From: a bacterium
Lineage (GTDB): Bacteria > Patescibacteria > Paceibacteria > UBA9973 > UBA6065
Assembly: GCA_030680695.1 (NCBI GenBank)
Contig: JAUXUT010000062.1
Span: 1-11,407 of the forward strand
Direction: 5' to 3'
DNA length: 11,407 bases
The position numbers and the translations under genes were made by a program. Shown here piece after piece: positions 1-8,053 of this stretch (positions are counted from its first letter, which is position 1; each line of letters starts with the position of its first letter). Under the pieces are notes generated by a model that was given only the letters and a program-made list of their open reading frames with translations, was not told where the DNA came from and ran no database searches.

Positions 1-141
1 CCCTGACTGTCTAACCGTTACATAACATTGTAGTCAGCCTGGAAACCCGCCCATATGGATGGAAAATAGGCAGGAATCGGCTTGTGGATATGGATAACAG
101 GAAACCTCATAGATATCCATGTAACACCAAGACAGTCAGGG
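1..141. repeat. Dyad-symmetric element with ~23-bp imperfect inverted repeats (MITE-like or IS remnant)
   Basis: Positions 1-12 (CCCTGACTGTCT) are the exact reverse complement of 130-141. On the same symmetry axis, 17-23 (GTTACAT) is the exact reverse complement of 119-125; only the 4-bp step between the two blocks differs. This gives 19 matches over a 23-bp arm. Inside the arms there is only weak extra pairing (85-91 with 113-119) and no convincing gene. Terminal inverted repeats around about 95 bp of non-coding DNA are what a small non-autonomous transposable element, or an internally deleted IS, would look like. The left arm touches the window edge, so its true end and any target-site duplication cannot be seen. 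Confidence 0.5.
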
Positions 142-403
142 AAAAGATCCGCCAAATACAGGTCATTTACGGAGAGAACTACCATATCTGGTGGTTTTGA
201 AATTCGTGATTTCACCAAAAATTTCAGCGAATGGACAGCTATTATCCACCATACTGGCGTTTCAATCGTTGCCAAGCTGCCTTGCACCATATATAGGAGC
301 TATTCGAACGCAAAAAATGCTCGCTATGATGGCGATTCTGTTCAAGCAATCTCTGACCAATACAGAAATTATCTATTTACCCTCATTTTTTGCCTGTTGA
401 AAC
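142..403. other. Stretch without a recognisable gene
   Basis: A plus-strand frame is open from a possible TTG start at 82 to a stop at 408 (108 codons), and a second frame is open at 191-400. Neither has a ribosome binding site I would trust, neither resembles a family I recognise, and the longer one begins inside the inverted-repeat element. A third frame, from about 13 to 201, reads through charged and aromatic residues and ends in YHIWWF, which could be the decayed tail of an older gene. I treat the stretch as non-coding or degenerate sequence. Confidence 0.3.
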
Positions 404-436
404 TATAAAACCACTATTGTAGATGGTGGTTTTATA
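404..436. terminator. Bidirectional-terminator-like hairpin
   Basis: TATAAAACCAC (404-414) is the perfect reverse complement of GTGGTTTTATA (426-436), leaving an 11-nt loop. The stem is A-rich on one side and T-rich on the other, so a transcript from either strand would end in a run of U residues. It follows the stop codon at 406-408 of the weak plus-strand frame, which gives that frame slight support. The stem is only moderately GC-rich, so this may be a modest terminator or a simple inverted repeat. Confidence 0.5.
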
Positions 437-711
437 TTATGGCTTTATAAATAATACCCAACAATTTTTTTAGGCAAGCGTATCACGTCTCGAAATAATT
501 TTGGGCAATGTTACCAACAGTCTGGCGTCCATCTGGCGAAAGGGAAATGGATTGCTCCTCTCCATGTAGGTGTCTTCCCCAGCCTGGTTTGTGCAAAAAG
601 CTGGTAAGTGATGTGGAAAAATAATACGGATTTCATACAAATATATCTGAATTACGAAATGGTATTTCAACCTTGTAAAACTGTAAGTTTTTTTAGAGTG
701 AGTTTCCCCTT
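437..711. other. Intergenic stretch, possibly a decayed glycosyltransferase fragment
   Basis: No intact gene is visible. A short plus-strand frame running from 455 to a stop near 606 contains NNFGQ and then SGVHLAKGKWIAPL. Spacing and residues recall the region before the DxD motif of family 2 glycosyltransferases (N-G-x(8-10)-G-x-A-x-G-x-W-I-A). The frame has no start and no acidic pair follows, so at best it is a remnant. The opposite-strand 66-codon frame at 470-670 has no visible support. Confidence 0.2.
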
Positions 712-738
712 TTGGTTGGTCATGTTGTACACTATAAT
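712..738 (+). promoter_or_regulatory. Possible sigma70-type promoter for the beta-helix gene
   Basis: A perfect TATAAT lies at 733-738, preceded by TTGGTT at 712-717. The 15-bp spacer is shorter than ideal. Transcription starting near 745 would give a leader of roughly 115 nt before the ATG at 861. AT-rich DNA makes chance matches to the -10 box easy, so this is tentative. Confidence 0.35.
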
Positions 739-860
739 TTTATTCGATGACTACTCAATCTGTCCCCTTTATCGCTAAAGGATATGAGTTTTTGCTATGT
801 TAAGTAAAGAAAACTTATAGATTGCTTTAGGTCACATATATTGTATGGAGAGCATTTGTA

Positions 861-3605
861 ATGAAAGTTTTTCGTGTAATCTGTTTGGTCTTAGTTGCGC
901 CTGCAATGATCTTTGGGTGGAACCTTTCGCCTACCCATTCGATGCCTCTTGCAACCGCGCCGGTTATTATTCATGTACCGGGCGATGCTGCAAACCTGCA
1001 AGTTGCTGTCAATACAGTCAGTGATGGAGGGATTATCGAGCTGGCGGCTGGAACATATGATGCACCAGCTGGCGGCGGATGGATTTTCAACAATTTGGGA
1101 AAGGGCTTTACCATTCGAGCAGCATCGGGGGCAACCGTCATATTGAGTGGTGGTGGGACAACCAGTATTCTTCGGATACAGAATGAGCTTATCTCTGCTG
1201 GCAAGCCGATTATCTTTAGAAACCTTATTTTTGAAAATGGTTACACTCAAACCGAAGGGCTTGCGGGCGGTCTTACGCTGAGCAAAGCGCTGGCCACCTG
1301 TGTTGATTGTACATTTAGAAATAATACGACTAGGGTAACTACATCAGTTGGGGGAGGGGTCTATGTTGCCAATAGTTCTCAAGTTTTCTTCATCAATACG
1401 CTTTGGCAGGATAACATCTCCTATTCAGGGGGCGCTGGACTGGGCGTGCGTTTTGGCTCAAAAGTTTATATTCACAATAGCCGCTTTATTCACAATCTTT
1501 CAAACCCTCCGAACCACCTTCTCTATGCTTCAGGAGGAGGAATCGCTGTAGGTAATTCGATGGTGCGTATATCTAACACGGTATTTGAAAATAACCAGGC
1601 GGCTGGGTTTGGCGCGGGACTATATATCATTGGTACCTGGACTTCTGCACCTGATACGACACCACAATCGGATGTAATCATTGCCAATTCGCTATTCTTG
1701 AACAATGAGGCGAAGCCGGACCCTACAGTAGCGCAGGCACTTCCCTCGGAAGGGGGAGGAATCAATATCGAAGACCAATCCATCTTGAAAATCTATAATA
1801 CCCGCTTGATTAAAAACCGCGCGATGATTGGCGGGGGACTAAATATATTTCGAGCCACAGTTGAGGTTTATAACAGTGCTTTTTTGGGAAACCAGGCCAA
1901 TGGTCAGGTTTACACGGCCAGTTTTGGTGGTTCCATCTCGATCAATTCGACTGATGGGCCCGCAGATGGGGCGAATAACCGTCCAACCGGCAAGGTCACT
2001 GTTGAGGATACCTTGTTTCAAGGTCATTATGGTGATGTAACAGCCCCTGCAAGCCAGGTAGGAGGATGCTTATCGGCGAGTGGAGATGGACATCGTATAG
2101 ATGGCGATCCATCTGTTCCCGATGTTGGAACGATTGCTGAGAATCGTGCTGTTGTGTCCCTCAACCGAGTGATATTTGATGATTGCGATGTCGAAGCAAC
2201 GGATGGAAACGGAAGTGTGGGTGGCGCAATTCAAGTGGCGCTCACCGATTTGAGCCTGCAAAATTCGCTGGTTATGCGTTCTGATGCATTGGGTCAAGGC
2301 ATTGCGGGAGGCGTGGCAGCACTCTATAATTCCAATGCCAACATATCGAGAACAGTGTTTGCATACAACACGGCTGGTCAGTTTGGCGGTGGTTTGTTCA
2401 TGCAAGGTTCGACAGTACAGGTGGATAATTCGAGATTCTATGGAAATGAGGTTTCACCCGGCGTTATAGAAGCTGTTGCGCAATCTTATGGGGCAGCGAT
2501 ATTTATGACAATAGATGAAGCTCGTAATTTGCCAGCAAACGGCACGATCCAAAATAGTATATTCAGTAGTAATATAGGGATTGCAATTTTCGACGATGAT
2601 CGTACCAATGGCCCGATCAACGCTGTTGTCTACAACAATAATCAGTTTTACACGAACAATCAATTCCAGCCTCCTACGGATGTGAAAGCGGTTTATCGTA
2701 GCAGTATGTCTGCACCTCAAACAGCCTCGGGTTTGAACTCGTTGGTAATCACTCGTTCGAATGGGACTTCGACCGATAAATCCCCGGCGAATAACAACAT
2801 CGAATTGAGTACTGCTCCAAAATTGGGAGGCGTTGTGGCTGGGCCGGCAAACATCCTCACAACGAATGCAGCGGGTGAAACCCCATTCCCACCTACGCTT
2901 GCCTATCTGGGTTATTCCTGGATTGGTGCCTCTGCCACTCTAGATGGGCAGGCAGTGAGCGGCAATGCGGGAGTTTCTTCTGCAAATGTGGGTACTCATA
3001 CTCTGTCGGTAGGCGGCACAAATTTCACAGCCAGCATTTATCAGGCGCCTACGCCTGCTGCAACGTTCACAGCCAGCGGCAGCTCGCCCGTCACCCTTGG
3101 CTGGTCCGTGACCGCCGGAACATTTCTGGATGTTGCCATAGACCATGGCGTTACGATCCCCTCCACATCCAGTGGTTCGGTGCAGATTTCACCACCTGTG
3201 GATACAGATTACTGGTTGTATGTAATCACGAAGGAAGGCGGAATTGTAAAATCTGTCAATACAGGTTTGCCCATACTCAATGTGCCATCTACAATTAATA
3301 CCTTGGCAGGGCTGAATTATCCGGTTAACAAGGGCTACTTTAATATCAAGAATGATGGAGCAAGCACGTTGCAATGGACAGCAACCAGTCAGACCCCCAG
3401 CTTGATTACGATGGATACACCTACTGGAGAAACAACTACACTGGGAACGATTGCTTTTACCATGAATGTTGGCTCACTCTCGCCTGGGGACCATGTTGGT
3501 ACGATTTATGTTGATGCCGGTCCGGGGGGAACTGCTCTTGTGACCGTTAATGTAAAGCTGGTCAGTATTCTGTATAAAATCTTTTTACCCCTTGTTATAC
3601 GCTAA
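861..3605 (+). CDS. Exported parallel beta-helix protein with Ig-like and BACON-like domains
   Basis: This 914-residue protein is probably exported. It starts at ATG 861, 8 nt after GGAGAG (847-852). A signal peptide covers about residues 1-32, with a hydrophobic core after MKVFR. Residues about 38-650 form a right-handed beta-helix with Asn- and Gly-rich turns. FxxN motifs recur (F152, F209, F242, F279, F341, F500, F526, F568) alternating with GGG/GGA-hydrophobic strands, a pattern like Chlamydia Pmp repeats and related adhesins. Residues about 730-800 look Ig-like (TFTASGSSPVTLGWSV). Residues about 808-901 look like a BACON-type beta-sandwich (NDGASTLQWTATS, then SLSPGDHVGTIYV). The chain ends YKIFLPLVIR, a short hydrophobic tail I have seen on exported Chloroflexota proteins. 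It may act in surface adhesion or polysaccharide binding; no catalytic residues are recognisable. It appears monocistronic, with a terminator 22 bp after the stop. Confidence 0.9.
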   Translation: MKVFRVICLVLVAPAMIFGWNLSPTHSMPLATAPVIIHVPGDAANLQVAVNTVSDGGIIELAAGTYDAPAGGGWIFNNLGKGFTIRAASGATVILSGGGTTSILRIQNELISAGKPIIFRNLIFENGYTQTEGLAGGLTLSKALATCVDCTFRNNTTRVTTSVGGGVYVANSSQVFFINTLWQDNISYSGGAGLGVRFGSKVYIHNSRFIHNLSNPPNHLLYASGGGIAVGNSMVRISNTVFENNQAAGFGAGLYIIGTWTSAPDTTPQSDVIIANSLFLNNEAKPDPTVAQALPSEGGGINIEDQSILKIYNTRLIKNRAMIGGGLNIFRATVEVYNSAFLGNQANGQVYTASFGGSISINSTDGPADGANNRPTGKVTVEDTLFQGHYGDVTAPASQVGGCLSASGDGHRIDGDPSVPDVGTIAENRAVVSLNRVIFDDCDVEATDGNGSVGGAIQVALTDLSLQNSLVMRSDALGQGIAGGVAALYNSNANISRTVFAYNTAGQFGGGLFMQGSTVQVDNSRFYGNEVSPGVIEAVAQSYGAAIFMTIDEARNLPANGTIQNSIFSSNIGIAIFDDDRTNGPINAVVYNNNQFYTNNQFQPPTDVKAVYRSSMSAPQTASGLNSLVITRSNGTSTDKSPANNNIELSTAPKLGGVVAGPANILTTNAAGETPFPPTLAYLGYSWIGASATLDGQAVSGNAGVSSANVGTHTLSVGGTNFTASIYQAPTPAATFTASGSSPVTLGWSVTAGTFLDVAIDHGVTIPSTSSGSVQISPPVDTDYWLYVITKEGGIVKSVNTGLPILNVPSTINTLAGLNYPVNKGYFNIKNDGASTLQWTATSQTPSLITMDTPTGETTTLGTIAFTMNVGSLSPGDHVGTIYVDAGPGGTALVTVNVKLVSILYKIFLPLVIR

Positions 3606-3626
3606 GCATCTGACAGATTCTTACCT

Positions 3627-3667
3627 AAGTGGCTGTCTCAATTTGTATAAGGAGACAGCCACTTTTT
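3627..3667 (+). terminator. Rho-independent terminator of the beta-helix gene
   Basis: AAGTGGCTGTCTC (3627-3639) pairs perfectly with GAGACAGCCACTT (3652-3664) around a 12-nt loop. The right arm runs into a five-T tract (3663-3667). Position just after the stop codon at 3603-3605 and the 13-bp stem make this a strong call. Confidence 0.9.
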
Positions 3668-4002
3668 ATGCTATGATTTCATTATTGTGAAAGCAAAGAG
3701 TCAATATCTCTGCTTTCAACTTCAAGACTATGCAAACTCACTTCTTGATTTGTTGAGCGAAGCTGGTCATGTAACATGAAGAGGCATGTTTAGTTTAGTA
3801 TAGATCAGCATTAAATGTTTGCAACCAAATTTAGCCTTCCAGCATCAAGAACAGCAATGCTTGAAACTGCCTGCCCTAACGGGGTATCTCAAATACACGT
3901 GTAAAATTGTTAAAGAATGTTGCGTTTTGTTCAATTTATGGTCTTTCTGAATTTATGGGTCTTATGATCTTGAGATTGATGATATTTTTCCTGGAGTAGT
4001 GC
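3668..4002. other. Intergenic region between the beta-helix and YfhO genes
   Basis: No gene is visible. A second imperfect hairpin lies at 3688-3718: TGAAAGCA-aa-GAG pairs with CTCTGCTTTCA around a 7-nt loop, with a 2-nt bulge. It may back up the terminator. A short direct repeat, AATTTATGG(G)TCTT, occurs at 3933-3945 and 3950-3963. The following gene has its ribosome binding site TGGAG at 3992-3996, 6 nt before its ATG. I could not identify a convincing promoter. Confidence 0.5.
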
Positions 4003-6930
4003 ATGAAATTACTTAAAAGATTTCCGATTATCCTTCGAAAGCAGTGGGCAATTCTGGCTCTGCTGACTTTATCGGCAATATTTATGTGGCGAGTTGTCTT
4101 TTTGGGTCAAGTGATGATGCCACTAGACGCTATTTACTCGTTTGAGCCTTGGCACAGTGAAATGCCTGAATTTGTTCCAAATTCGATCTGGAACCCACTT
4201 TTAACAGATGCAATCTGGGCAACTTATCCGAACGCAGATTATGCGGCTGAAGCCTACCAACAGAGGAACTACTTCTGGGATCCCTATATTTTGTCGGGTA
4301 TGCCGGCTATGGCCCGTGGCGAACTTTTTTCCAGTATCTTTTACATTGCATTTAGTATATGGATGCCGCCAGCATATGCTTTGAGTTGGATACTTGTGAT
4401 TCACGTGTTTTTGGGGGCGTTGTTTATGTTTCTCCTGCTAAGAGAAATGAATTGCAGCCGATTTGGCGCCTTGGCCGGATCCTTGATATTTGCCTTCAAC
4501 GGTTATCTGATTGGTTGGTTATCGCTACCAACTACAACAGTTACCATGATATGGATACCATTTTTGCTCTTTGGCATTGAGCGATCTATCAACACACGGA
4601 ATTGGCGTTGGTCACTAGTAAGTTCAGTCGGATTCTTTTTTCAAATAATGTCTGGGTATACCCTTTGGGCGTTCTACGCTGCAGTCACCGTTTGTTTATA
4701 TCTGGTTTGTCGCAGTATTGTTTTATTGTTCAAGGGAGACAAAAGAGACGCTGCTTTGCCTTTATTCTATGGTGCGCTTGCATTTGGAATTGGTGCGCTG
4801 GTTGCCGCGCCGCAACTCCTTATTACGGCTGAACTTTTTTTGCAAACACTACGCACCCAAGCCCTGGGTGCGAATAGTTTTCTTCCGCTGACCCATTTAT
4901 TGCGATTGATGATTCCGAACCTTCAAGGCAATCATTTACATGGAGGATCTTATATCGGGCCATTTAACTATACGGAAACCGATCTATATTTTGGTATTTT
5001 TGGATTGGTTGGTGTTGTTGCAAGCCTGTTCAATCCTAGGCGGCGGTCCGTGAGTTGGACATTCTTTGGTATCGGTTTGACCACACTGCTGGCAGTTTAC
5101 AATATTGCTCCTTTCCGCCAAATCATAAATTTAGCATACCCCATCTTTTTAAACACATTTCCCGGAAGAATTTTCTATGTAACTGCATTTGTATGGGCGG
5201 TTGCGGCGGGTTTGGGTATCGACTGGATAGCTGTGCAACGTCCGCAACGAGTTCTTCGTTTATTGGCCTTTTTCCTCTTTGATGCCGCGTTTATTCTTTT
5301 GATTGTATGCGGTATGATCGTATACTTGCATCGATTTGGACCAGGAAATCATTCTTTTCTGCTCACATTAAGCGAGTATTTGTTTAAATACAAGGTGACT
5401 AACATCCTGCCTGCCTGCTTATGGTTGTTCGTTTCAGGCGCGCTAACTGGTTTATGGGGTAAAGGTTGGATTAGTGGGCAGGCGTTCAAGGGAGGAGTCT
5501 TAATCTTAATCGTCGTGGATTTATTCAGCGCTGGCATTGATTACAATTCCACATTTCGTTCCGAACTTGCATTCCCCAGCACGCCCAGCTTGCAATTTCT
5601 CCAAAAGCTATCTGAAAAACAGGAACAGCCTTACCGTATACTCAGCGTTAATAGCGGATTTATCCTACCGGGAAATACTCCGGGACTGTTTAGATTGCCA
5701 ACCGTCAGCGGTTATTCTTCCTTCATTCCCCAAAGATTTTCAAGTTACGCTGATCTGACCGGTATGCGTGGTCAATTTACACCTAATAACGTCTACTTTT
5801 CTGATTGTTGTAATGCACTAATCAATGCGATGAATGTTCAATATGTCTATGTTGGCAGAGGAACGATTCTTTCTTCATCTTCGACGGGTTCATTTGACTT
5901 GCAAGCCCAGCTAGGCATGGCAGATGTATCTGTATCACAAGCGGGTGCTGTTGGAAATACCAGTTGGCTGATCAATGGGCAGGAACGTTCTGTGTTATAT
6001 GCTCATCCCACGTCTCGTATTCGTTATGAAATTACTCCTGCACAATCATCTGTTCTAAGGACTGGAATTGTGATGGATTCATCGTCATGGGATAAAGGTG
6101 GAGATGGAGTGTCATTTCAAATCTATGTCAAGGACGATGGACACCCTGATGAGGTGCAGCTTTTCTCACAATATATTAATCCGAAAACAGATATCTCTGA
6201 TCGTAAGTATCAACCGATTGAAATTGACCTGAGTCAATTTGCAGGCAAAAAAATATTACTGAGTCTTGTAACCAATCCTGGCCCAGCACAGAATAACGAC
6301 TTTGATTGGGCTGGGTGGGTTGAGCCGCGAATCGACAATTATCTTCCTTCGACCTTAAAGTTGATTTATGATGGGCCGAACAAGGTGTACGAGAATTTGG
6401 CCGCCTTTCCCAGAGCCTGGGTTGTACGTAAGATTACCCAAGTTCCCTTGAATGACCAAGATGCAGTCAAATCACGCTTGCTCGCTCCTGATTTTGATCC
6501 AGCTACAGAAGCAGTGATCGAGAGCAATGATAAGATTAATCTCGATCTGGGTGGTCAGACGAATACGGCTATAGACAACGTTCAATTCATTTCTTACTCC
6601 CCTGAAAGTTTGGAGATAGATGTTGCCTTAGCTAGCCCAGGATTATTAGTGCTCTCCGACACGATCTATCCAGGCTGGCAAGTATATGTTGATGGACAAA
6701 AAAAAGCTATTTACCCTACAAATCTGACGATGCGAGGAGTGTGGGTAGATACGGGTCAACATAGAGTATCATATGTCTATGAGCCAATTCTATTTTGGTA
6801 TGGGCTTGGCGTAAGCAGTTTGACCTGTGTAATTGTCATCATTGTTCTGGTAGGCTATCGAAGAAGGCAACACCTTTATAATAGCTTCTCTACCGGACAA
6901 AGTTCGGATAAGCATGAGAAAAGTCGGTGA
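4003..6930 (+). CDS. YfhO-family polytopic membrane protein with IS-derived C-terminus
   Basis: This 975-residue protein matches the bacterial YfhO family, GT-C-fold-like membrane proteins linked to cell-surface glycosylation. The start at ATG 4003 follows TGGAG by 6 nt. The first membrane segment is near residues 14-34. Next comes an extracytoplasmic loop (LPLDAIYSFEPWH-like, then YFWDPYILSGMP), as is usual before further helices in this family; about ten more segments run to about residue 525. A large extracytoplasmic part (about 530-925) ends in the family hallmark YPGWQVYVDG (YPGW at 889-892), then a final membrane segment (about 931-950) and basic residues. The substrate is unknown; sugar transfer onto lipid-linked or surface polymers is the family-based guess. 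Residues 962-975 (FSTGQSSDKHEKSR) and the stop codon come from the adjoining IS, so the native C-terminus has been replaced. It overlaps the convergent transposase gene by 41 bp. Confidence 0.85.
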   Translation: MKLLKRFPIILRKQWAILALLTLSAIFMWRVVFLGQVMMPLDAIYSFEPWHSEMPEFVPNSIWNPLLTDAIWATYPNADYAAEAYQQRNYFWDPYILSGMPAMARGELFSSIFYIAFSIWMPPAYALSWILVIHVFLGALFMFLLLREMNCSRFGALAGSLIFAFNGYLIGWLSLPTTTVTMIWIPFLLFGIERSINTRNWRWSLVSSVGFFFQIMSGYTLWAFYAAVTVCLYLVCRSIVLLFKGDKRDAALPLFYGALAFGIGALVAAPQLLITAELFLQTLRTQALGANSFLPLTHLLRLMIPNLQGNHLHGGSYIGPFNYTETDLYFGIFGLVGVVASLFNPRRRSVSWTFFGIGLTTLLAVYNIAPFRQIINLAYPIFLNTFPGRIFYVTAFVWAVAAGLGIDWIAVQRPQRVLRLLAFFLFDAAFILLIVCGMIVYLHRFGPGNHSFLLTLSEYLFKYKVTNILPACLWLFVSGALTGLWGKGWISGQAFKGGVLILIVVDLFSAGIDYNSTFRSELAFPSTPSLQFLQKLSEKQEQPYRILSVNSGFILPGNTPGLFRLPTVSGYSSFIPQRFSSYADLTGMRGQFTPNNVYFSDCCNALINAMNVQYVYVGRGTILSSSSTGSFDLQAQLGMADVSVSQAGAVGNTSWLINGQERSVLYAHPTSRIRYEITPAQSSVLRTGIVMDSSSWDKGGDGVSFQIYVKDDGHPDEVQLFSQYINPKTDISDRKYQPIEIDLSQFAGKKILLSLVTNPGPAQNNDFDWAGWVEPRIDNYLPSTLKLIYDGPNKVYENLAAFPRAWVVRKITQVPLNDQDAVKSRLLAPDFDPATEAVIESNDKINLDLGGQTNTAIDNVQFISYSPESLEIDVALASPGLLVLSDTIYPGWQVYVDGQKKAIYPTNLTMRGVWVDTGQHRVSYVYEPILFWYGLGVSSLTCVIVIIVLVGYRRRQHLYNSFSTGQSSDKHEKSR
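6886..6901 (+). repeat. Left terminal inverted repeat of the IS
   Basis: TTCTCTACCGGACAAA is identical to the reverse complement of 8071-8086. It encodes FSTGQ in the YfhO frame and, on the other strand, contains the transposase stop codon (6890-6892). Confidence 0.85.
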
Positions 6931-7990
6931 AGGAAACCGGGATGGGCATGTTGAAATCTAAAAGATGTTCAAGGGTCCGCAGACCTAATTGAAAGAGGCT
7001 CAAATCGCAACGGTCAGTACGGTGAACAACTTTATGAAGTTCCTGACCGAAAGACCAAAGGCCGATGTAAACAATCCAAAGATAGGCCAGACAAGCAGCC
7101 AGCATCAACTTGGCTAGGCGGCTTGGATCAGAAAGATGGCTCTTGTGTAAGTGGAAGCCTCTGCTCTTTTGGTCGGAAAAGAAGGTCTCGATTTTGAAGC
7201 GTTTCTGATACCAATAACAGACTTCTTCTTTCAAGTCGAAATTGGAGACAAGGTAGATCGGTTCGGCGTAGTCTTTGTGCCACCAAGCCACGGCCAGGAT
7301 CGGCCCATATCGTTGGCGTGTAAAGGATACGTCTGTAATCTCCAAACACATGCCCGGTTTGAGTAGCAAATCTTGAAAGGAAAACTCTGCGCCATCATAC
7401 AAAATGGTGTTGCTGGCGGTACGACAAGCATACTTCCAGCCAAAATCATCCAGTTTTTGCTGTAATTCTGTGCCATCGAACTCGCCATCGCCCAAAAAGA
7501 CCACATCTGCACCCGCAGGAACCACGTTTTTGACCTCAGAAACCAACTGGAGATGCCGCTCTTGCGAAAAATGTCCTTTCTTGCCTGAAATCACCAACCA
7601 GCCAATCGGCAGGGCGCGTCCATGATATTGTACACTCAGCATCAAGGCCACACAGTTTCGTCCAACATCGCTGCCGTCCATAAGCAATACCAGCGTATGA
7701 TCCGACAGGTTGGTCAACAATTGCTCTGCATAAGGCATCAGATATATTTCCTGCTCTGGATCCGCTTCGTTGATGTAACGGGAATAGCGTTTGACACGAC
7801 TCTCCAATTTGGTTCGATCCGGCACTTTGCTGGCAATTTTCGGATAGTTCGTGCTACGGCTACCAACAATACCGCTGATCAAGCAGGCTAAAACATTCAG
7901 GCTCTTGGCATCCATCCCTTTCGGTTCAGTTGCGTACATTTGCGAAAGTGCGATTCTTATGCTACGATAGCGTTGGTGGTTGTCACTCAT
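6890..7990 (-). CDS. IS4-family DDE transposase
   Basis: This 366-residue transposase looks intact. It has an RNase H-like DDE core: D105 in LLMDGSD, D168 in FLGDGEFDG, and E268. E268 sits in a complete Y-(2)-R-(3)-E-(6)-K signature (Y261, R264, E268, K275, in YQKRFKIETFFSDQKS), diagnostic of the IS4 group. The N-terminal ~95 residues are basic and helical, as expected for a DNA-binding region. The ATG at 7990 is preceded by AGGAT (7997-8001 on the plus strand) at 6-nt spacing. It would cut and rejoin DNA at the 16-bp terminal repeats. Its 3' end overlaps the YfhO gene on the opposite strand. All catalytic residues are present, so the element could be active. Confidence 0.92.
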   Translation of the reverse strand: MSDNHQRYRSIRIALSQMYATEPKGMDAKSLNVLACLISGIVGSRSTNYPKIASKVPDRTKLESRVKRYSRYINEADPEQEIYLMPYAEQLLTNLSDHTLVLLMDGSDVGRNCVALMLSVQYHGRALPIGWLVISGKKGHFSQERHLQLVSEVKNVVPAGADVVFLGDGEFDGTELQQKLDDFGWKYACRTASNTILYDGAEFSFQDLLLKPGMCLEITDVSFTRQRYGPILAVAWWHKDYAEPIYLVSNFDLKEEVCYWYQKRFKIETFFSDQKSRGFHLHKSHLSDPSRLAKLMLAACLAYLWIVYIGLWSFGQELHKVVHRTDRCDLSLFQLGLRTLEHLLDFNMPIPVSFTDFSHAYPNFVR

Positions 7991-8053
7991 GGTTTTATCC
8001 TAGGCTCTGTGATTGGAACCAAGGTTACCAGAGGTCAGCCACTATTTTCTAAT

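Noticed and set aside
18..290. 90-codon minus-strand reading frame at the left edge
   Set aside because: It crosses the inverted-repeat element, shows no ribosome binding site and no recognisable motif.
6893..6907. CCGGAC/GTTCGG hairpin inside the left IS end as a terminator of the YfhO gene
   Set aside because: It lies before the YfhO stop codon, is short, and is better explained as part of the IS terminal repeat region.
7128..7891. Several plus- and minus-strand reading frames inside the transposase gene
   Set aside because: They are frame shadows of an intact, motif-complete transposase.
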